From Dysidea avara (lineage: Eukaryota; Porifera; Demospongiae; Dictyoceratida; Dysideidae), in the NCBI RefSeq assembly GCF_963678975.1, contig NC_089281.1, positions 29,377,616 through 29,441,615 on the forward strand: a stretch of 64,000 nt of DNA. The letters run 5' to 3'. This document shows positions 30,005 through 43,600 of this stretch, piece by piece (the first letter of the stretch is position 1; each line of letters opens with the position of its first letter). The notes beneath the pieces were generated by a model. It did not search any database. It saw only the letters and a list, made by a program, of their open reading frames with translations, and had not been told where the DNA came from. A program made the translations under genes and the position numbers.

Positions 30005-31240
30005 TAATGACTAAGACTTAGTCAGTATTGTACTGATCTCAGTGAGATCATAGTGAGGTGGAGTGAAGACTGGCAAATGTTTTTCAACCTTAGCAAATGT
30101 GTACACCTCAAGATCACTAACAGGATATTAACAACTAACTCAACATATTTTCTGAAACAACATCAAATTTGTAGATCTAACAATGCCACTTACCTGGGAG
30201 TAACAATAGATGAACACCTGAAGTGGACAAACCATATCCAACATGTTACCTGTAAAGCAAACTCAGCCAATGCCTTTTTGCGACGTAATATTAGCTCTTG
30301 CACTCAACAAACTAAGAAGCTGTGTTATCTAGCAATGGTACGTCCTATCTTAGAGTATGCATCAACTTTCTGGTCTCCATACACTAACAGTAACATCTAC
30401 AAGTTAGAAATGGTCATAGGCGGCGGAAAGGGGGGGGCTAGGGGGCTAAAGCCCCCCCTCGGTCCGCTGAGGGGGGGCTTAGCCCCCCCTCAGAATGATA
30501 TCACACCGAAATTATCTTTCTTGGAGTGGGGCTGAAAACCGTGATAAAGATCGAGATACTCTAATAGAGCAGTCACTCTAATAAAGTAGTCAGTGTGTAG
30601 CGAGCTATGAAAGGATTTTTATGTAGTTTATCAGCTAGAAATGGTAGCTAGTGAGGTGAAAAGCTCTTGTCAGTTGGTTGCGACCTTTTTTTTTTTTTTT
30701 TTTTTTTTTTTTGGTCTCACCTTACCAAACTATAGAAGTCTGGGTCAGCCCAGCCCCCCCTCATATCAACTACTTCCTCCGCCGCTGGAAATGGTCCAAC
30801 GAAGAGCTGCAAGGTTTATTACAAACAATTATTCACCCTGGGCTAGTGTAACTGAGATACTAGATCACCTGAATCTACCAACTCTTGAACAGCGACGGAA
30901 CAATTTGAAGCTAGTCATGATGTATAAAATGGTGCATAGACAAGTTCACATCGATAATGGAAACTATTTAATCCCAACAGCAAGCCAAACACGAGGTCAC
31001 GATCAACGATTTTTGCAGCCACACTCCAGAATTGATTCTTACCTTTACTCTTATTACCCCTCTACAATTAAATTATGGAATAACCTATCTAGCAGTACTG
31101 TGGAATCACCTACCTTAAGCACATTTAAACAATGTATTAATTATAGCTAAGTACAATCACTACAATTTATTCTTAATTTAATCTGTTGTACTATATACTC
31201 CATATGGAGGTTTCTGTACAGTAAACAAATAATAATAATA
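30005..31240 (+). mobile_element. 5'-truncated LINE (CR1/jockey-like), interrupted by a MITE
   Basis: The 3' part of a reverse transcriptase: RWSEDWQMFFNLSKCVHLKI, YLGVTIDEHLKWTNHIQHVT, LCYLAMVRPILEYASTFWSP, then after the nested insertion EMVQRRAARFITNNYSPWAS, LNLPTLEQRRNNLKLVMMYK and a stop at about 31150. The tail is (AAT)n near 31228-31240. The catalytic core (FADD region) is missing, so it is a dead 5'-truncated copy, but the two coding halves carry few visible lesions. Confidence 0.85.
30415..30787. mobile_element. hAT-type MITE inside the LINE, 8 bp target duplication
   Basis: Ends CATAGGCGGCGGA and, inverted, CAGCGGCGGAGGA. GAAATGGT stands at both borders (30407-30414 and 30788-30795), and removing the insert restores the LINE frame ...KLEMVQRRAAR. 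Contains C/G-rich arms, a T-run at 30688-30711 and two copies of the CTCTAATARAG motif. Confidence 0.92.
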
Positions 31241-31366
31241 AGATCTGGACTACCATTACTATTATTTCAGGACAAGGAAAAGGCCGGTATAAGCTCACCA
31301 GGCTGCCTCAATTAATATGCTTAATCTTCCCTAAGTCGTGCACGTGGCGGTCCAAATTTATAAGCA

Positions 31367-31564
31367 CTACCGTACGCAAGGAAATTTTGACGTCAAAAAA
31401 AATTTGACGAATCGGTTTAATTCGTCAAATTTAAATTCGTCAAATGTTTATAAGCGCCCTTAAAAGTACAGGTTTTGCCTACAATTTCTTCATTTTCGTC
31501 AACATTTTATTCGTCAAATCTGCTGAAGTCTGAATTCGTCAAAATTTCCTTGCGTACGGTACTA
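31367..31564. mobile_element. MITE just upstream of prominin gene 1
   Basis: Ends CTACCGTACGCAAGGAAATT and, inverted, AGTACCGTACGCAAGGAAAT; inner repeats of AATTCGTCAAAT. It ends 89 bp before the start codon and may lie in the promoter. No copy sits upstream of gene 2. Confidence 0.85.
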
Positions 31565-31611
31565 CATGTAGCCAGATGACATGTAGCCAGATGACATGTA
31601 GCCTAGTCATA

Positions 31612-31621
31612 TAGCGCGTGC
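31612..31621 (+). promoter_or_regulatory. Upstream motif shared with prominin gene 2
   Basis: TAGCGCGTGC lies 32 bp before the ATG and is kept at 47654-47663 before gene 2 while the flanks differ. A promoter or 5' UTR role is inferred. Confidence 0.45.
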
Positions 31622-31652
31622 AAAAAAGTGATAATTATTGACGAGATTAACG

Positions 31653-34600
31653 ATGATGGTGTTGTGGGCGTGTCTAGTCGCCCTGTGTAGTTTAGGTGTA
31701 GTCTCTAGTTGTAATATTTCACTAGGCGGTCATAATTCGGTGCCGGATCTCTGTTTATCCATACAAGAAGAAGCAGCACGATTGGTTTCGACAATACTCA
31801 ATTTCACGTTGGCTGAAAATGGTTCAATCATATTCGCATCACTACCACCCACCCGAGAAGTCAGTGTGTCAGTGAATGACGACTCAGATGGACTGAGGGG
31901 CTGGACCAACATTGCAAACTCTTTTGTGGATAGCGTTCGCAGTGGAAGTCTACCATATGGTATGACCTCAAGTATGGCCTAATTTAAGCCGGCCACCACT
32001 TTACTTTGTAAACAGCTAAAGGTGTCACTGCTCGTTGTATATCATTACACTTGCTATTCATATCATGTGTGAATGTGTAATGGCTTTTGATTTATATTTC
32101 TGCAGATGTTATTTTGCCTATCCTTAATTCTTCGGTGGACAGTCCCATTGCGACAGCTGACTGTTTCTCAAATCAACAGCGTACCGGCAGTGGTGACTTT
32201 GAGTTACGAGATATACTAGAAGATGTAAGTTGCAAATATATTGTGACATGCCAAGCCTAACTATGTTCTGTATACTAGCATGGTTCTGCAATAGCGACCA
32301 TCATCGTAATATTCGTTGACCTGTAATCTTCAATCAGTAAGCCTACAATCTGACACTTGTTGACACTCAAAGCTGTGTCAGATTAGTAAAGATGTAAGGT
32401 ACAGTGGACCCTCAGTTATCTGAACCCCAATTTGTCTCAGGCAGTAGGAAAGACAAGGCCATACCTATTTGAAAAGTTGTTGCTCGGATTTAGTTTACAA
32501 CAAAATGGGTCAGTTGGTAGGCAAAAAAAACACCCAATAAAAAAGCAGCTAGCTAATTTCAGAAATATTTTATCTTACAAAAACTATAATTATGTATGTA
32601 AGTCAGATAAAATATTTTGTGGCTACTGCACTCTGCACAGACATGTCAAATACTTTATAGTTACAAGCTACGTAACTAGCTATTGTAAAGGGAAATAATG
32701 TAGTTAGTATATCTAGCTACATACATATAGCCCAATGAGTCATGGATGACACTGAAGTATGTAGATTAGCTATATGCTAGCCAAGAACTATAGAGGTGTG
32801 CTGGTTTTAGGAACTACGACCATATAGATAATGTTACATGTTACCTTTTGAGATTTTACACATTGACTGTTCTATTAGAGTATCTCGATCATTTTGCACC
32901 AATTACAAATGAAATTCTAGGTGTCACGTGATCTTAATTTTTTCTTTTCTTAACTAGAATCTGTGCAAAATTGGGTCAGTCGGATCCGAGCAACAACTTT
33001 TCAAATAGGTATGGCCTAAGTGATAACTGAAGCCCATATATTTGTATACAGAACTCTGCTGAAATTACTCTAGTAGAACAATCGTTTCCAATTTGAGGGT
33101 CTGCTGTAGTAATAGTTACACAGCAAAAGTCCTTTGGTGCAACAAACAGTGTCAGATTATTAGGTTTCACTGTAACATTACTTTTGCTGTTTCTTGATTG
33201 ATTATTTACATATTGAGCCACATAAACTTACCGTATAGCCTAAATATTTCGAGGGAGAGATTTTTCACTTATTTGTGCGGTTTTGGGGGTTATCAGTGAA
33301 AATTTTAGCCTTGGAATATTTAGACCTCCATATAGTCTAATACATTTTGGGAATGTTTGCAAATCCACAAAAAATTCAACATTGCTCTCAACCTTGAAAT
33401 ATTTGCCCCTCGAAATATTTAGGCTATATGGTATTTCTTAGTTTCTCATCCGCTGTTTCTCACTCACCATTTCTCATTACGTGCAGGCAGTTTTGTTTTT
33501 ATTTTTTGTTCTTGACATGACTAACTGCTCTAGCTAATGGCTGGATGGATTCATGTACCATTCATACAATGCAGTAAAGAAAACAGTGATAGATGATAAA
33601 CTAATGAGGCCATACAGAAATTAGTTTGATATACTCTAATAGAACAGTCTAATGCAAGTCAGGAAATACTGTATACCCTAATAAACCTGTTATTGTAAGA
33701 ATGACTTTGAGCATAACAGGCTTGATTTTCAAAAGCATATAATGCACAAATTTAAAAGGATTGGCTTAAGCCTACTGTATTTATGAATTAGATGTGATAA
33801 GCACCTTCTTGCAAAGAGGAAGAATATAAAGTGTAGATAGAGAAACCTTAAAATTTGTAGTTGATAAGTGAAATAGTACCTGGAAGATGAATAAACTTGA
33901 GCTATTTGTGCTTTGACAATAGCCAATTCCCAAAGATCAAGCCTGTTATGCTTTCCAAGTCAAGATTATGCTGTCTGAGAGCTGACTGTTTTATTAGAGT
34001 ATTTCCTGACTGCTGTGTCACAAACTTGTAACTAATATTATGTAATACTGTCACGTGATATTTTTTATATAAAATAACACTGTGTTGTACAATAGTCAGT
34101 TCTCTGCAATATTAATGAATAAGATTGTTGTGCTATAACGAAGAAAGCAAGTTTCTTCCCTCATCTCCCTGACATGCTGTATTAGAGTAAGTGACTGCTC
34201 TATTAGAGTATCTCAATCTTATTCTAAATAATCACCCAAGAAACAATAACATTACATGCTTTGCAATGGTAATGTTGTGTGCTGTGTTCATATTTTGCTG
34301 GTTTTTTGGCATGCACAAAGCTGTAATGACTAACTGCTGCTAACATAAGTAGCTCTTGACATATGCCTCTGTTTTAATTAAGCAGGTCCCATTTGGGGTC
34401 AGTGGGTAATCTGGGTCAACAATTGTGACCTGGTTTCACTGCTGGTATGTGGTAAATGGCATTATATTGTCTATATCCACTACACAGTTTGGTGAGTGGT
34501 GGGCACCCATACTTGTTGTGACTGTACTGGGACCATTGTTTGCTCTGCTGTTCATCATCGTTGGTTGTTGTTTCTGCTGCTGCCGACTTTGTGGCAAATG

Positions 34601-37600
34601 TGGTGGAGATTTGAAACAAAAACATCGAAGCAAAAATGATTTAAGATGCTTAATCCTCTATATAGTACTAGTCCTCTGTGTTTGCCTGTTATGGTGAGTT
34701 TCTATTTCATTGTTATTAATAGCTTGCATACCCCTTTATGTAGTTGAGGCATTGTTAATTTGTTCTGTTTGTCTAGCATTGGTGTTGTGTTTGCTTTTGT
34801 TTCCAATGAGAAACTGAACGACAGTGTTCGAGGTTTTAATACGACTGTCAACACAGCAATTGATAATTCACTCAATTTTATTGATGACACACAGATGGTA
34901 GGACATGGTATATTAGCCTAGGTGATAATGTCTTTTATGTAGCAAGCAAATGCAACTGTTGATCGATATGACGAAGTAAACACCTTCGTACAGTGTCAAG
35001 TAGACAGTAAGTGTTGTAACCTTTGTTTATACATGTACAGATCCATGCAGAGTACTGTTGTGTGTGCAGCATCTTTGCCAATATAAGGAATATCCGTGTA
35101 TGTCATAGTAACAATTGCATTTTATGTTACTGGCTCTTATAAAGGAACATGAAATTTTATGCAATTGTGTACACAATAATTAAAGTAAGTCGCTTATTGG
35201 CAGCATAGCTTCCTTCTTGCTGCAAGATTTATTTGGTTATCACACATCCACAATAACTGCATTTATCCTTAGTGTAATGTCAAACAGATATCCCTTATAT
35301 CAAGTGATGTCAAACAGATATCCCTTATATCAAGTGTTGTCAAACAGATATCCCTTATATCAAGTGATGTCAAACAGATATCCCTTATATCAAGTGATGT
35401 CAAACAGATATCCCTTATATCAAGTAGGGCCAAAACCGTGTAGAGCTCAAATTTCAATTAGTCAACAAGCCATTTAATTAACTCTAAAACTCACATATAC
35501 TGCTATTTAGACCTATGATAATGTAGTTAGTGAGATGTAACTTTTATAAGGTTTCCTGGAAGTTTACCCTGCTATGAAAGTGGGTATGGAGGTGTAAAAC
35601 TAAATAATCACTCAATATAGCTTATTTTACATAGTACCTTATTTGCCATCCCATCCTTGTAAAATAAATGCCAATGATTTATTATTGCTCAGTGGCAAAC
35701 CATACTTTATAAAACTAATACATTATTGCTGAGCGCCATAGTGTGAGGCAAGAAATTTTGTAGTTCTGAACTTTCTTAAATATGTATTTATTCATAGCTG
35801 TGTTTGCCTGCAATGGAAGTGCATAATGTAAGGTGTTGTGCAATGAATTAAATGATGTAATGTGGTAATGGTTGTTGCACAATCTACTACCCGTCTACAA
35901 CTTTAGTATTATAGCTGCTCGTGAGCAGCCTTACAAAAAGAGTATTTTAATTAGGTAATTTATTGATGTGTTTGTGATGACACAAGCTATTATATACCTC
36001 AAGCCAACTTTGAGGCTTGAACACCAGCCTACTTGTACTAGTCAGCTATGAAAGTGCAAAACGTATCATGAACCACAGTAGTGGGTTCATATTAGGGATC
36101 ACAGAGGAATTTCTGCAAAACCATAATAGAGCAGTCGCCTAAAAGCAATCTTAGAAAGTACGAAACAACACTCAGAAGACTTATTAGATATATGGTGGTA
36201 TATTGCTGTAAAATGGTATAGGTAAAATTTGGGTTACTTAATAATTGCATGATTTGTTGTTCATCATCATGTTATTCTTTTGCTTTGCAAGCCTACAGCA
36301 AAATTTATCCACTCATAGAATATACAGCAATACTTACCGAGTCCTTCCATGTGTCCATGACCAATTTATAAACCTGTACTCCACAGATCATCATCCACCC
36401 TTGAGCTTAATAAATTTCTCTCTAAGTTCTTAGCCAGTGTAGCCCTCCATACCTTACAATGACTACATTATGGGATTCTTTCTTGTGATACATTGTGCTG
36501 TGTAATTGCCTTTATCAGGCATGTTGTTCCTGCTTTCCATTCCTGTCCCATTCTATAATCAAGACACATGGTAGTGTGTCGTGCAGCCAAAAAAGCCAGT
36601 GGTGCTATACTGTGAGTATTAGTATTTACAGGAAGAAACAAAATGAGATTTTCACACATACGTAGCTCCATGCTCCCTTCTCGAATTGGAATAATTTTTA
36701 TATTGCAAACACCCTCCATCTTCAGCACTCCACATACCAAATTGAGGAAGATTGCCTAATGCAATTGTGAAATATGAGCCTTGAAAATTTGGCTTAATTT
36801 ATTTATTTTTTGTTTGTTTGTTCGTTTTGGGGCTTATAGATTATTCTTTTGCACACTTTACAAAAACCATTATAAAATGCAAATGTGTACCTCAATTTTC
36901 TTGAGCTTTGGTATACTTTAAGAACATATTGTGACACAATAAAGTACCAAGTTTGGTGGTAATCTGAATAATAGTCATAGAGCTATGGACGATTTTTTGC
37001 ATCAAAAAGGCTGATACCTACAGGATAAACTGCTTACAATTGGTATGCGTATTGGTTAACCATCATAGCTCAAACTTTTTGTGGTTTAAAAGAAATTGCA
37101 TTGACTTGAAACATGTCAGAAAAGCCTACCAGCGTTCGAACCATACTGAACACCCAAACCCTTAGCCACTGAGCCATTGCTATTATGGCTGTTCACCTCA
37201 CTTAATTTCTAATTTATAAATGAAAATTCTAGCCTAAAATCTACTCAATAGTGAAAGTTCATAAATTTCGTAGATCTGCCAATGGAAAATCGAGAACATT
37301 TTATGCGTGTTCTATTAGAAATCCATGTGCTCTACTAAAATTAATCAAATAAACTCTACAATTCAGTAGCATTGCAACTTCTCTAGTATTGTACGAATCA
37401 AAGCTGATATATTATAGCCATTTTGGTACAGATCAATGGAGTAGTACACTACTAAGATGTATGTACTTGCGCCATTCATCATCATTATAAGTGCTATGCT
37501 GGTAAAACTTGTGACAACAGGCTGGAAATCGCATCCTAGCATAAAAGGTACAGGGTTTGCTTTGTTAATCTGCTACTTATCACGTTTTGCATGAAATATC

Positions 37601-40600
37601 AAGATACTCTAATAGAACAGTCACTGCAAAATCCTAATAGACAGCTAGTACAATCATGTATACCTAACTTGGAAGGATCGAATTTACTTTGTTACAAAAT
37701 GCTATTGCTAATAAATACGGACACTAAAATACAACTTTATATAGCCATGAACAAAGAAGCACAAATTATCAGTATTAACACAGATCCTTTGGCTTTGGTA
37801 TCAGATCAGTAGGTATTGGTAGAGTACTACTTTGTTTTGTATCATCGTCATTGCATCTATAGATAAGAAGAACAATGGTTTATGTAAAAACAAACCTCAT
37901 ACCCAGTTTATAGCTGGCTTTCGGGTATATATATTAAAATACAAAAAGAAGTGAAATCCATGTAAAAACAGCCGAGCTGTATAAAAGGGTGTGGCCTTCA
38001 AAAAACCTGGGTGAAAAAAGTTGTGAAGTTAAAGGTGGCGACCATGAAATGGCTGCAATGATGTTTATGATAATAAATTTTAATAATGGCTTTGTGCATT
38101 ATTAAAATTCATTATCGTTAACATCATTGCAGTCATTTCATGGCCACTACCTTTGATTTCACAACTTTTTCATCCTGGATTTTGAAGGCCACGCCCTTTT
38201 TATACAGCTTGTTTGTTTTTGCATGGATTCTACTTGCTCATGACCACACTGGGCGACAATGCTGTTTAATTAACTAGCTGCCTATCTAAACCACAACATT
38301 ATCCTTCTGACATTTGGTGTGAGTGTGTGTGCGTGCGTGCATGCGTGCGTACGTGTGTGCGTGCGTGCGTGCGTGTGTGTGTGCGTGCGTGCATGTGTGT
38401 GAGCAAGTGGCTAGAGCACCAGCCCAGTAATCGAATGGTTCCAGGTTCAATGTCCAGTTACACCAAATTGGTGTTGTTTTTGTTGTGTTATTGTTGTTTC
38501 CTTGAGCAAGAAACTTCTCCAGTCTACCCAGCTGTTTAAATGAGGATCTGGTTTCCCAGTGTCAACTGGGGCAAGTAGCCCACCCAGCTGATACATCAAT
38601 GGGTACCTGGTGTTAGCAAATACCAATTGTCTTGCATGGTGGGTGAAGATCCGGGTGGGACTTAGGTTTCCCACACCTTCACCTGTGAAACATGGTACAG
38701 CCTCCTGTGGGTTACAGGTCCTGCCCTAGGAGGATTTGCTTGTGCTAACTCATAGCACCTGAGTAGTGTACAGGTGTCCCAGTGTTGGTCCACTGGGTAG
38801 GCATGACCATGCTAGCATGGCAGCTGAAGACTTATGTATAGTTAAAAATAAATTTTTGTGGATTTGCGAACTATATGAAAGTCAAGGATAGAATTTTTGC
38901 TATTATTCCCCAAAACCTTGAAATCAGCAAGAATTTTCTCCTTAGAAATATTTAGGCTATACAGTATCCATGGTAGTATATCAGGTAGCAGCAGCAAAGT
39001 GTTGTACCACGCCCCTAGTTTCATCTACTGTAGTACTGTAACAAGATCAAGATACCCTAATACAGCAGTTACTGTATTGTGCTCTAACAAAAAAAAAGCT
39101 AGTGTAATTATTAATTAGTGATAAAAAGTAATGAAACGAGATATGATGGCAACTATGATAGAAAATCCCTACTTTGGTATTGAAAAGAAGTGCCAATTTA
39201 GAGATTTTCCATCATAGCCGCCATCATCTCTTGTTTGACTATTTAACCCTAATTATACTAGGTTAAATGTGTTTGGGTGGTGTCAGTATGTATATGCATG
39301 CCTTTTGCTCATCTCTTTTAGATTCACATTTAACTATTGGCATTATTGTGGTGGATGTATTTGAGGGTGCAGTTGCTCCTCTGATAAACAGCAGTCTTGA
39401 ATTAGCCACAGGTATGTAGATATATATTTGTAATCCCAACACCCCATTAACATTTCTTCAATGTATTAGATCTTAACAACTCCATAAATGCACTACGACT
39501 GGTTAATAGCACTGTAGTGAAGTTGCTAAGTTTGACTCAAAGACTACAAACTGAGCTAAACGGTGTAACAGCAATGCTTCAAGCACTACAAACAAGCTGT
39601 GTTGCTGCTGGTGGTGGTTCTACATGTAATTCAATACCAACTGAAAGTTACACTGTAACAGTCAACTATACAGTGGTAAGGTGACCATCGGTGATTCTAG
39701 GGTATGAGGGATGAGTACATCTCAAAATGGAGAATAAATGTACCTCTGTTGCAATGCAATTCAGTTTACTTCTCAAGCCAATACCCCTCAATCCTAGGCC
39801 TCCTCCATCCTTTTACTCTCCTTACAACTATACTAACAGTCCTAGTTTATACACTATTTGTGCTGTAATTGTGTCTTAATACATACTTATGCATGTATAA
39901 TGTCAGCGTGTAAAACAACTCTTCGAGGTTTTTATAAACCCTCCACCACTCCTATTCTCTAATTAGAAGTGGCTACAATATTGTTCAATTGGGTAAAGGA
40001 TTAAATAGCTATGTGGTAAGAAGCGTTGCCATTTATCAGTTATACCACACTTACATGTATACAAGTCACTGCAAACTCTTTTTCAAACTCTACAGGTTGA
40101 AGATGTGAGTTCAGTTTTGGACCAACTTGTGATGATTGATGATCTTAAAGAACAAGTCCTTGAGGTTAGCCAATGACACTTAGTTGTATGGCTGTCTACT
40201 GTGTTCTCAGGCCAATGCCACTTTCTATAGTATTCCTTGTGACATCAGGAACCAAATACAAGGCCCAGCAGAGGGTTAGGCCTTTTAGTGCAAGTTACTG
40301 TTTTCAGGTGTCTTTGTATTTTAGAAATATTGGATCAAGCAAATAGCTTTCGGGACACTATTAGAAACATTGCAAATGATATAGAACGAGAAGTGAGAAA
40401 TGTAAGTTGGAACGTCACAGGGACACTTTGTCCTTTTGGCTGAGTTATACTGAGTGTTACCACTTCAATGCTTGAGTTGAGACACAACAATCTTTAAATT
40501 CAGGAAGTTTGCTACCATTACTTGTTCCTATAGTACCATATTACATGCAATTTATCCGTTATTGCAGATTGTCAATGAAGAAGGGTTTGTCGGTGACACT

Positions 40601-43600
40601 CGAACACAATCAAGTGATATCCAAGAACAACTTGACAAGTATGATACTCCACGGTGAGTCAAAACCTAGATCAAAACAGGATTGTTGATGATCATTAAAC
40701 AAATCAACAGCTATGCCATCAGTATAGCAATGTGCTCACTAACAGCAATTGTGATAATAATATTAATTGTGGGATTACTGTTGGGAGCTACTGGATTCCA
40801 AAGGAATACTGAACCACCTAATAGAACACAGTTATCACATTATGGTGGAATAACCTTGATATATTGGTAAGAATAATTGTGAAAGGCAATTATGTTACTA
40901 GTATTGTAACATTACAGTGGAGTTCCTCTTATGTTTATATTTGCTGTTATCCTCTTATTGTTGACGTCAATCACATTCTTCTTCGGAGCCAACATGCTCA
41001 AAGTTTGCTACTCTATTTCAGAAGATCCTCCAAATGATGACATCCCCAGTTACGAGCTATTCTCAAGGGTAGAGATACCACTAGTAGCTAAACATAATGT
41101 ATTCTCAAATATGTAGATGGTCATGATAATAACAGTTTTAATTTGCATTTTCCTGCCAAAAATGTTGAACAGAGGCTTAACCTGTATAACATCTTAACAA
41201 TACTGTATAGCTGAAAAGTTGGGCGGGAGGAAAGTTTGGTGAATTTGGCAAGTGAACAATGTTTCGTCAAGCTAAAATCCACCAAATCATTTGTCCAATA
41301 CAAATCTGTATTAGCTCAACAAATTCACCAAACTTTGTTCTCGCCAAAATCCTATTGTGGCAAATTCACCAAAGTTTCCTCCCTCCAAATTTTCCAGCTA
41401 TATGGCATTGGCTGTGTATAATCAAGCTCAAAATTCAAAGTGCTTTTTTTGATTAGTTCATATGAAATTTTAGTTTTAAGTTTAACAGAATTTTTACAAA
41501 ATGACTTTCTGACACTTTACATGAGATGGATTATTTTTGCGGTTAGACACACTGCTTGGGCCTGACACATGCCTTGTACCAACATGCAAAACAGTGCATA
41601 TGTTTCATGGACCTGCCATTATCCTTCATGAGTCATGACCCATTTTATGCCTCCATATAACACAAACGTGTCAATGTAGGAGTAATGCATTAATACTTTA
41701 GTGAGTTTGCTATCATTAACTCGTCCATATTTTTGTACCCGACAGTCACACGTACAGTTGAAGTAACCAGTTGAAATGTTGACAAGCTTCAAGTGCTGTT
41801 CCCATATGTAAGGCTGTGAAAAGGGCAGAACGTAACTGAAAAACTAAGTGAAATGGGCCAAGTAGCTACTTTGCTTGCCAATAATTAGTATTTGGAACAT
41901 GCTTATTTGGAACATGCTTTTTGTCATACAATTTATAACCTAATACACATGTGTGGTATCATTGTTTCCTTTGATATGGCATAATGGAGTTCACTAATAG
42001 TAAATATGTTACAAAAACTTTACATGCATGTATATATGAAGAAAAATTAAGCTAGTAGAATAGTGCTGAAGCAAGGGTGGTGTGCCAAGTAAACCGCTAC
42101 TTTTAGCCATGTATATTTATTGTTAATTGTAAATTATACGTATGAACAAAATTAGGAACTACATTTACATGTCATGTGATCATCTCCTTGTTTCAACACT
42201 TTTAATTATTACTGTAAAGCTTATAAAATTCATCACAGTCTTGTACGTAATATTTGTTCACAAGCTATAATGTACATGTTGTAATTGCTAAAAATTTTGC
42301 TTAATTTACAATCACAATTCCTCTACCAAAGGAGTATATTTTACTCTTCTAGATTGTAGACAATAGTGACCTATGGGGTGGATATTTACTGGGTTGCTAT
42401 ATTTTGGATGATAGCAGAATACCATTGACTGTGACTGATATGTTGAAGTGAGTTAGAGAATGTGTTGGTCATGTTTTAAAGCTGTTTGTTATAGTGGGTG
42501 TAGAGCTAATCAAGCTGTTTACGAAGTTGCTCAACTCAGACTGAGACCAGGTCTTAATCTAGATGACGTGGTTAATATTACTAACGTGAGTGAAGGAAAT
42601 AAAGTAAAGAAAAATGCTAATAAAAACCATTGCCTCTGTTAAGCAAGTCTGTAGGCAGATTGAGGTTATAATTTCTGGGTAAATAATGCCAAACATATTC
42701 CAAAGACAGTGAGTACTAACCACAACACTCGCCATACTTTGGGACTTGCGCTACTTACAGAAATGGAATAAACAGACCTTACTATGGACAATCCTAAGAA
42801 TGAACTATACACAGATACATGTGATAAAGCTGGCGCTATACCATCTTGTGTATTTAGTAATGTACCAATCACTCAGTGAAACATTGGTAACATTTTCATA
42901 ATGCTGCCATTAGAATAATTATGCAGATTGATTCTGGTTTTATCAGGTTTAAATGTTAGAAACCTATTATACTAAAGATAGGAGTGTTGCATTAATATAA
43001 ACATCAGATCAGTGGTACATGAGATCGTTGGTTATCAGTGATGGACTTGTAGATTTCACAATAGGATAATTGGCAAAGCGTCTAATCATTGCATTATTGA
43101 CTGTAATGTATCACTATGGTTTCACATCTCCTTGGATGATTCCCTTGCTTTGCAGCAAGGTTGATTGGCCAATATGTCATGTATCTTATACATTAGTGTT
43201 AGAATTAATTGTGGTGTTCTCTTTGTTTAGCAAATTCCTAACTTGGATGGACTATTTGACAAATTGCGAGAACAGATCAGCTTTAATCTTGATCAGATCC
43301 TAACTCCGGAAGCACGTGACAGTATTAATGCCTTCACTAACGCAGGACTACAGGCCATTGACTATGTAACATACATCAGTCAGATCACATCTCAAATAAG
43401 TACACTAGCTGTTGATAGTACTATTAGTACACTGGAAACAGTACGTGATACATTAAGTGGAATCGAGGTGAGTATTAGAAAAGAACTTTGACTGAGAGAC
43501 TTTAACAGGTCCTAAAGTTTTGCCATATTAAAATTATTCATATTCCATGTAAACCCACTGTAGCCTAGCTTAGCCAATAGCACTCAGGATATCATTGATG

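Noticed and set aside
34425-34487. Possible N-terminal extension of prominin gene 1 exon 3
   Set aside because: The frame runs upstream through intron sequence; a CACAG acceptor at 34487 and comparison with gene 2 place the exon start at 34488.
37123-37192. Functional tRNA gene
   Set aside because: Box A and box B words are present but a full cloverleaf and terminator were not evident; a SINE head is more likely.
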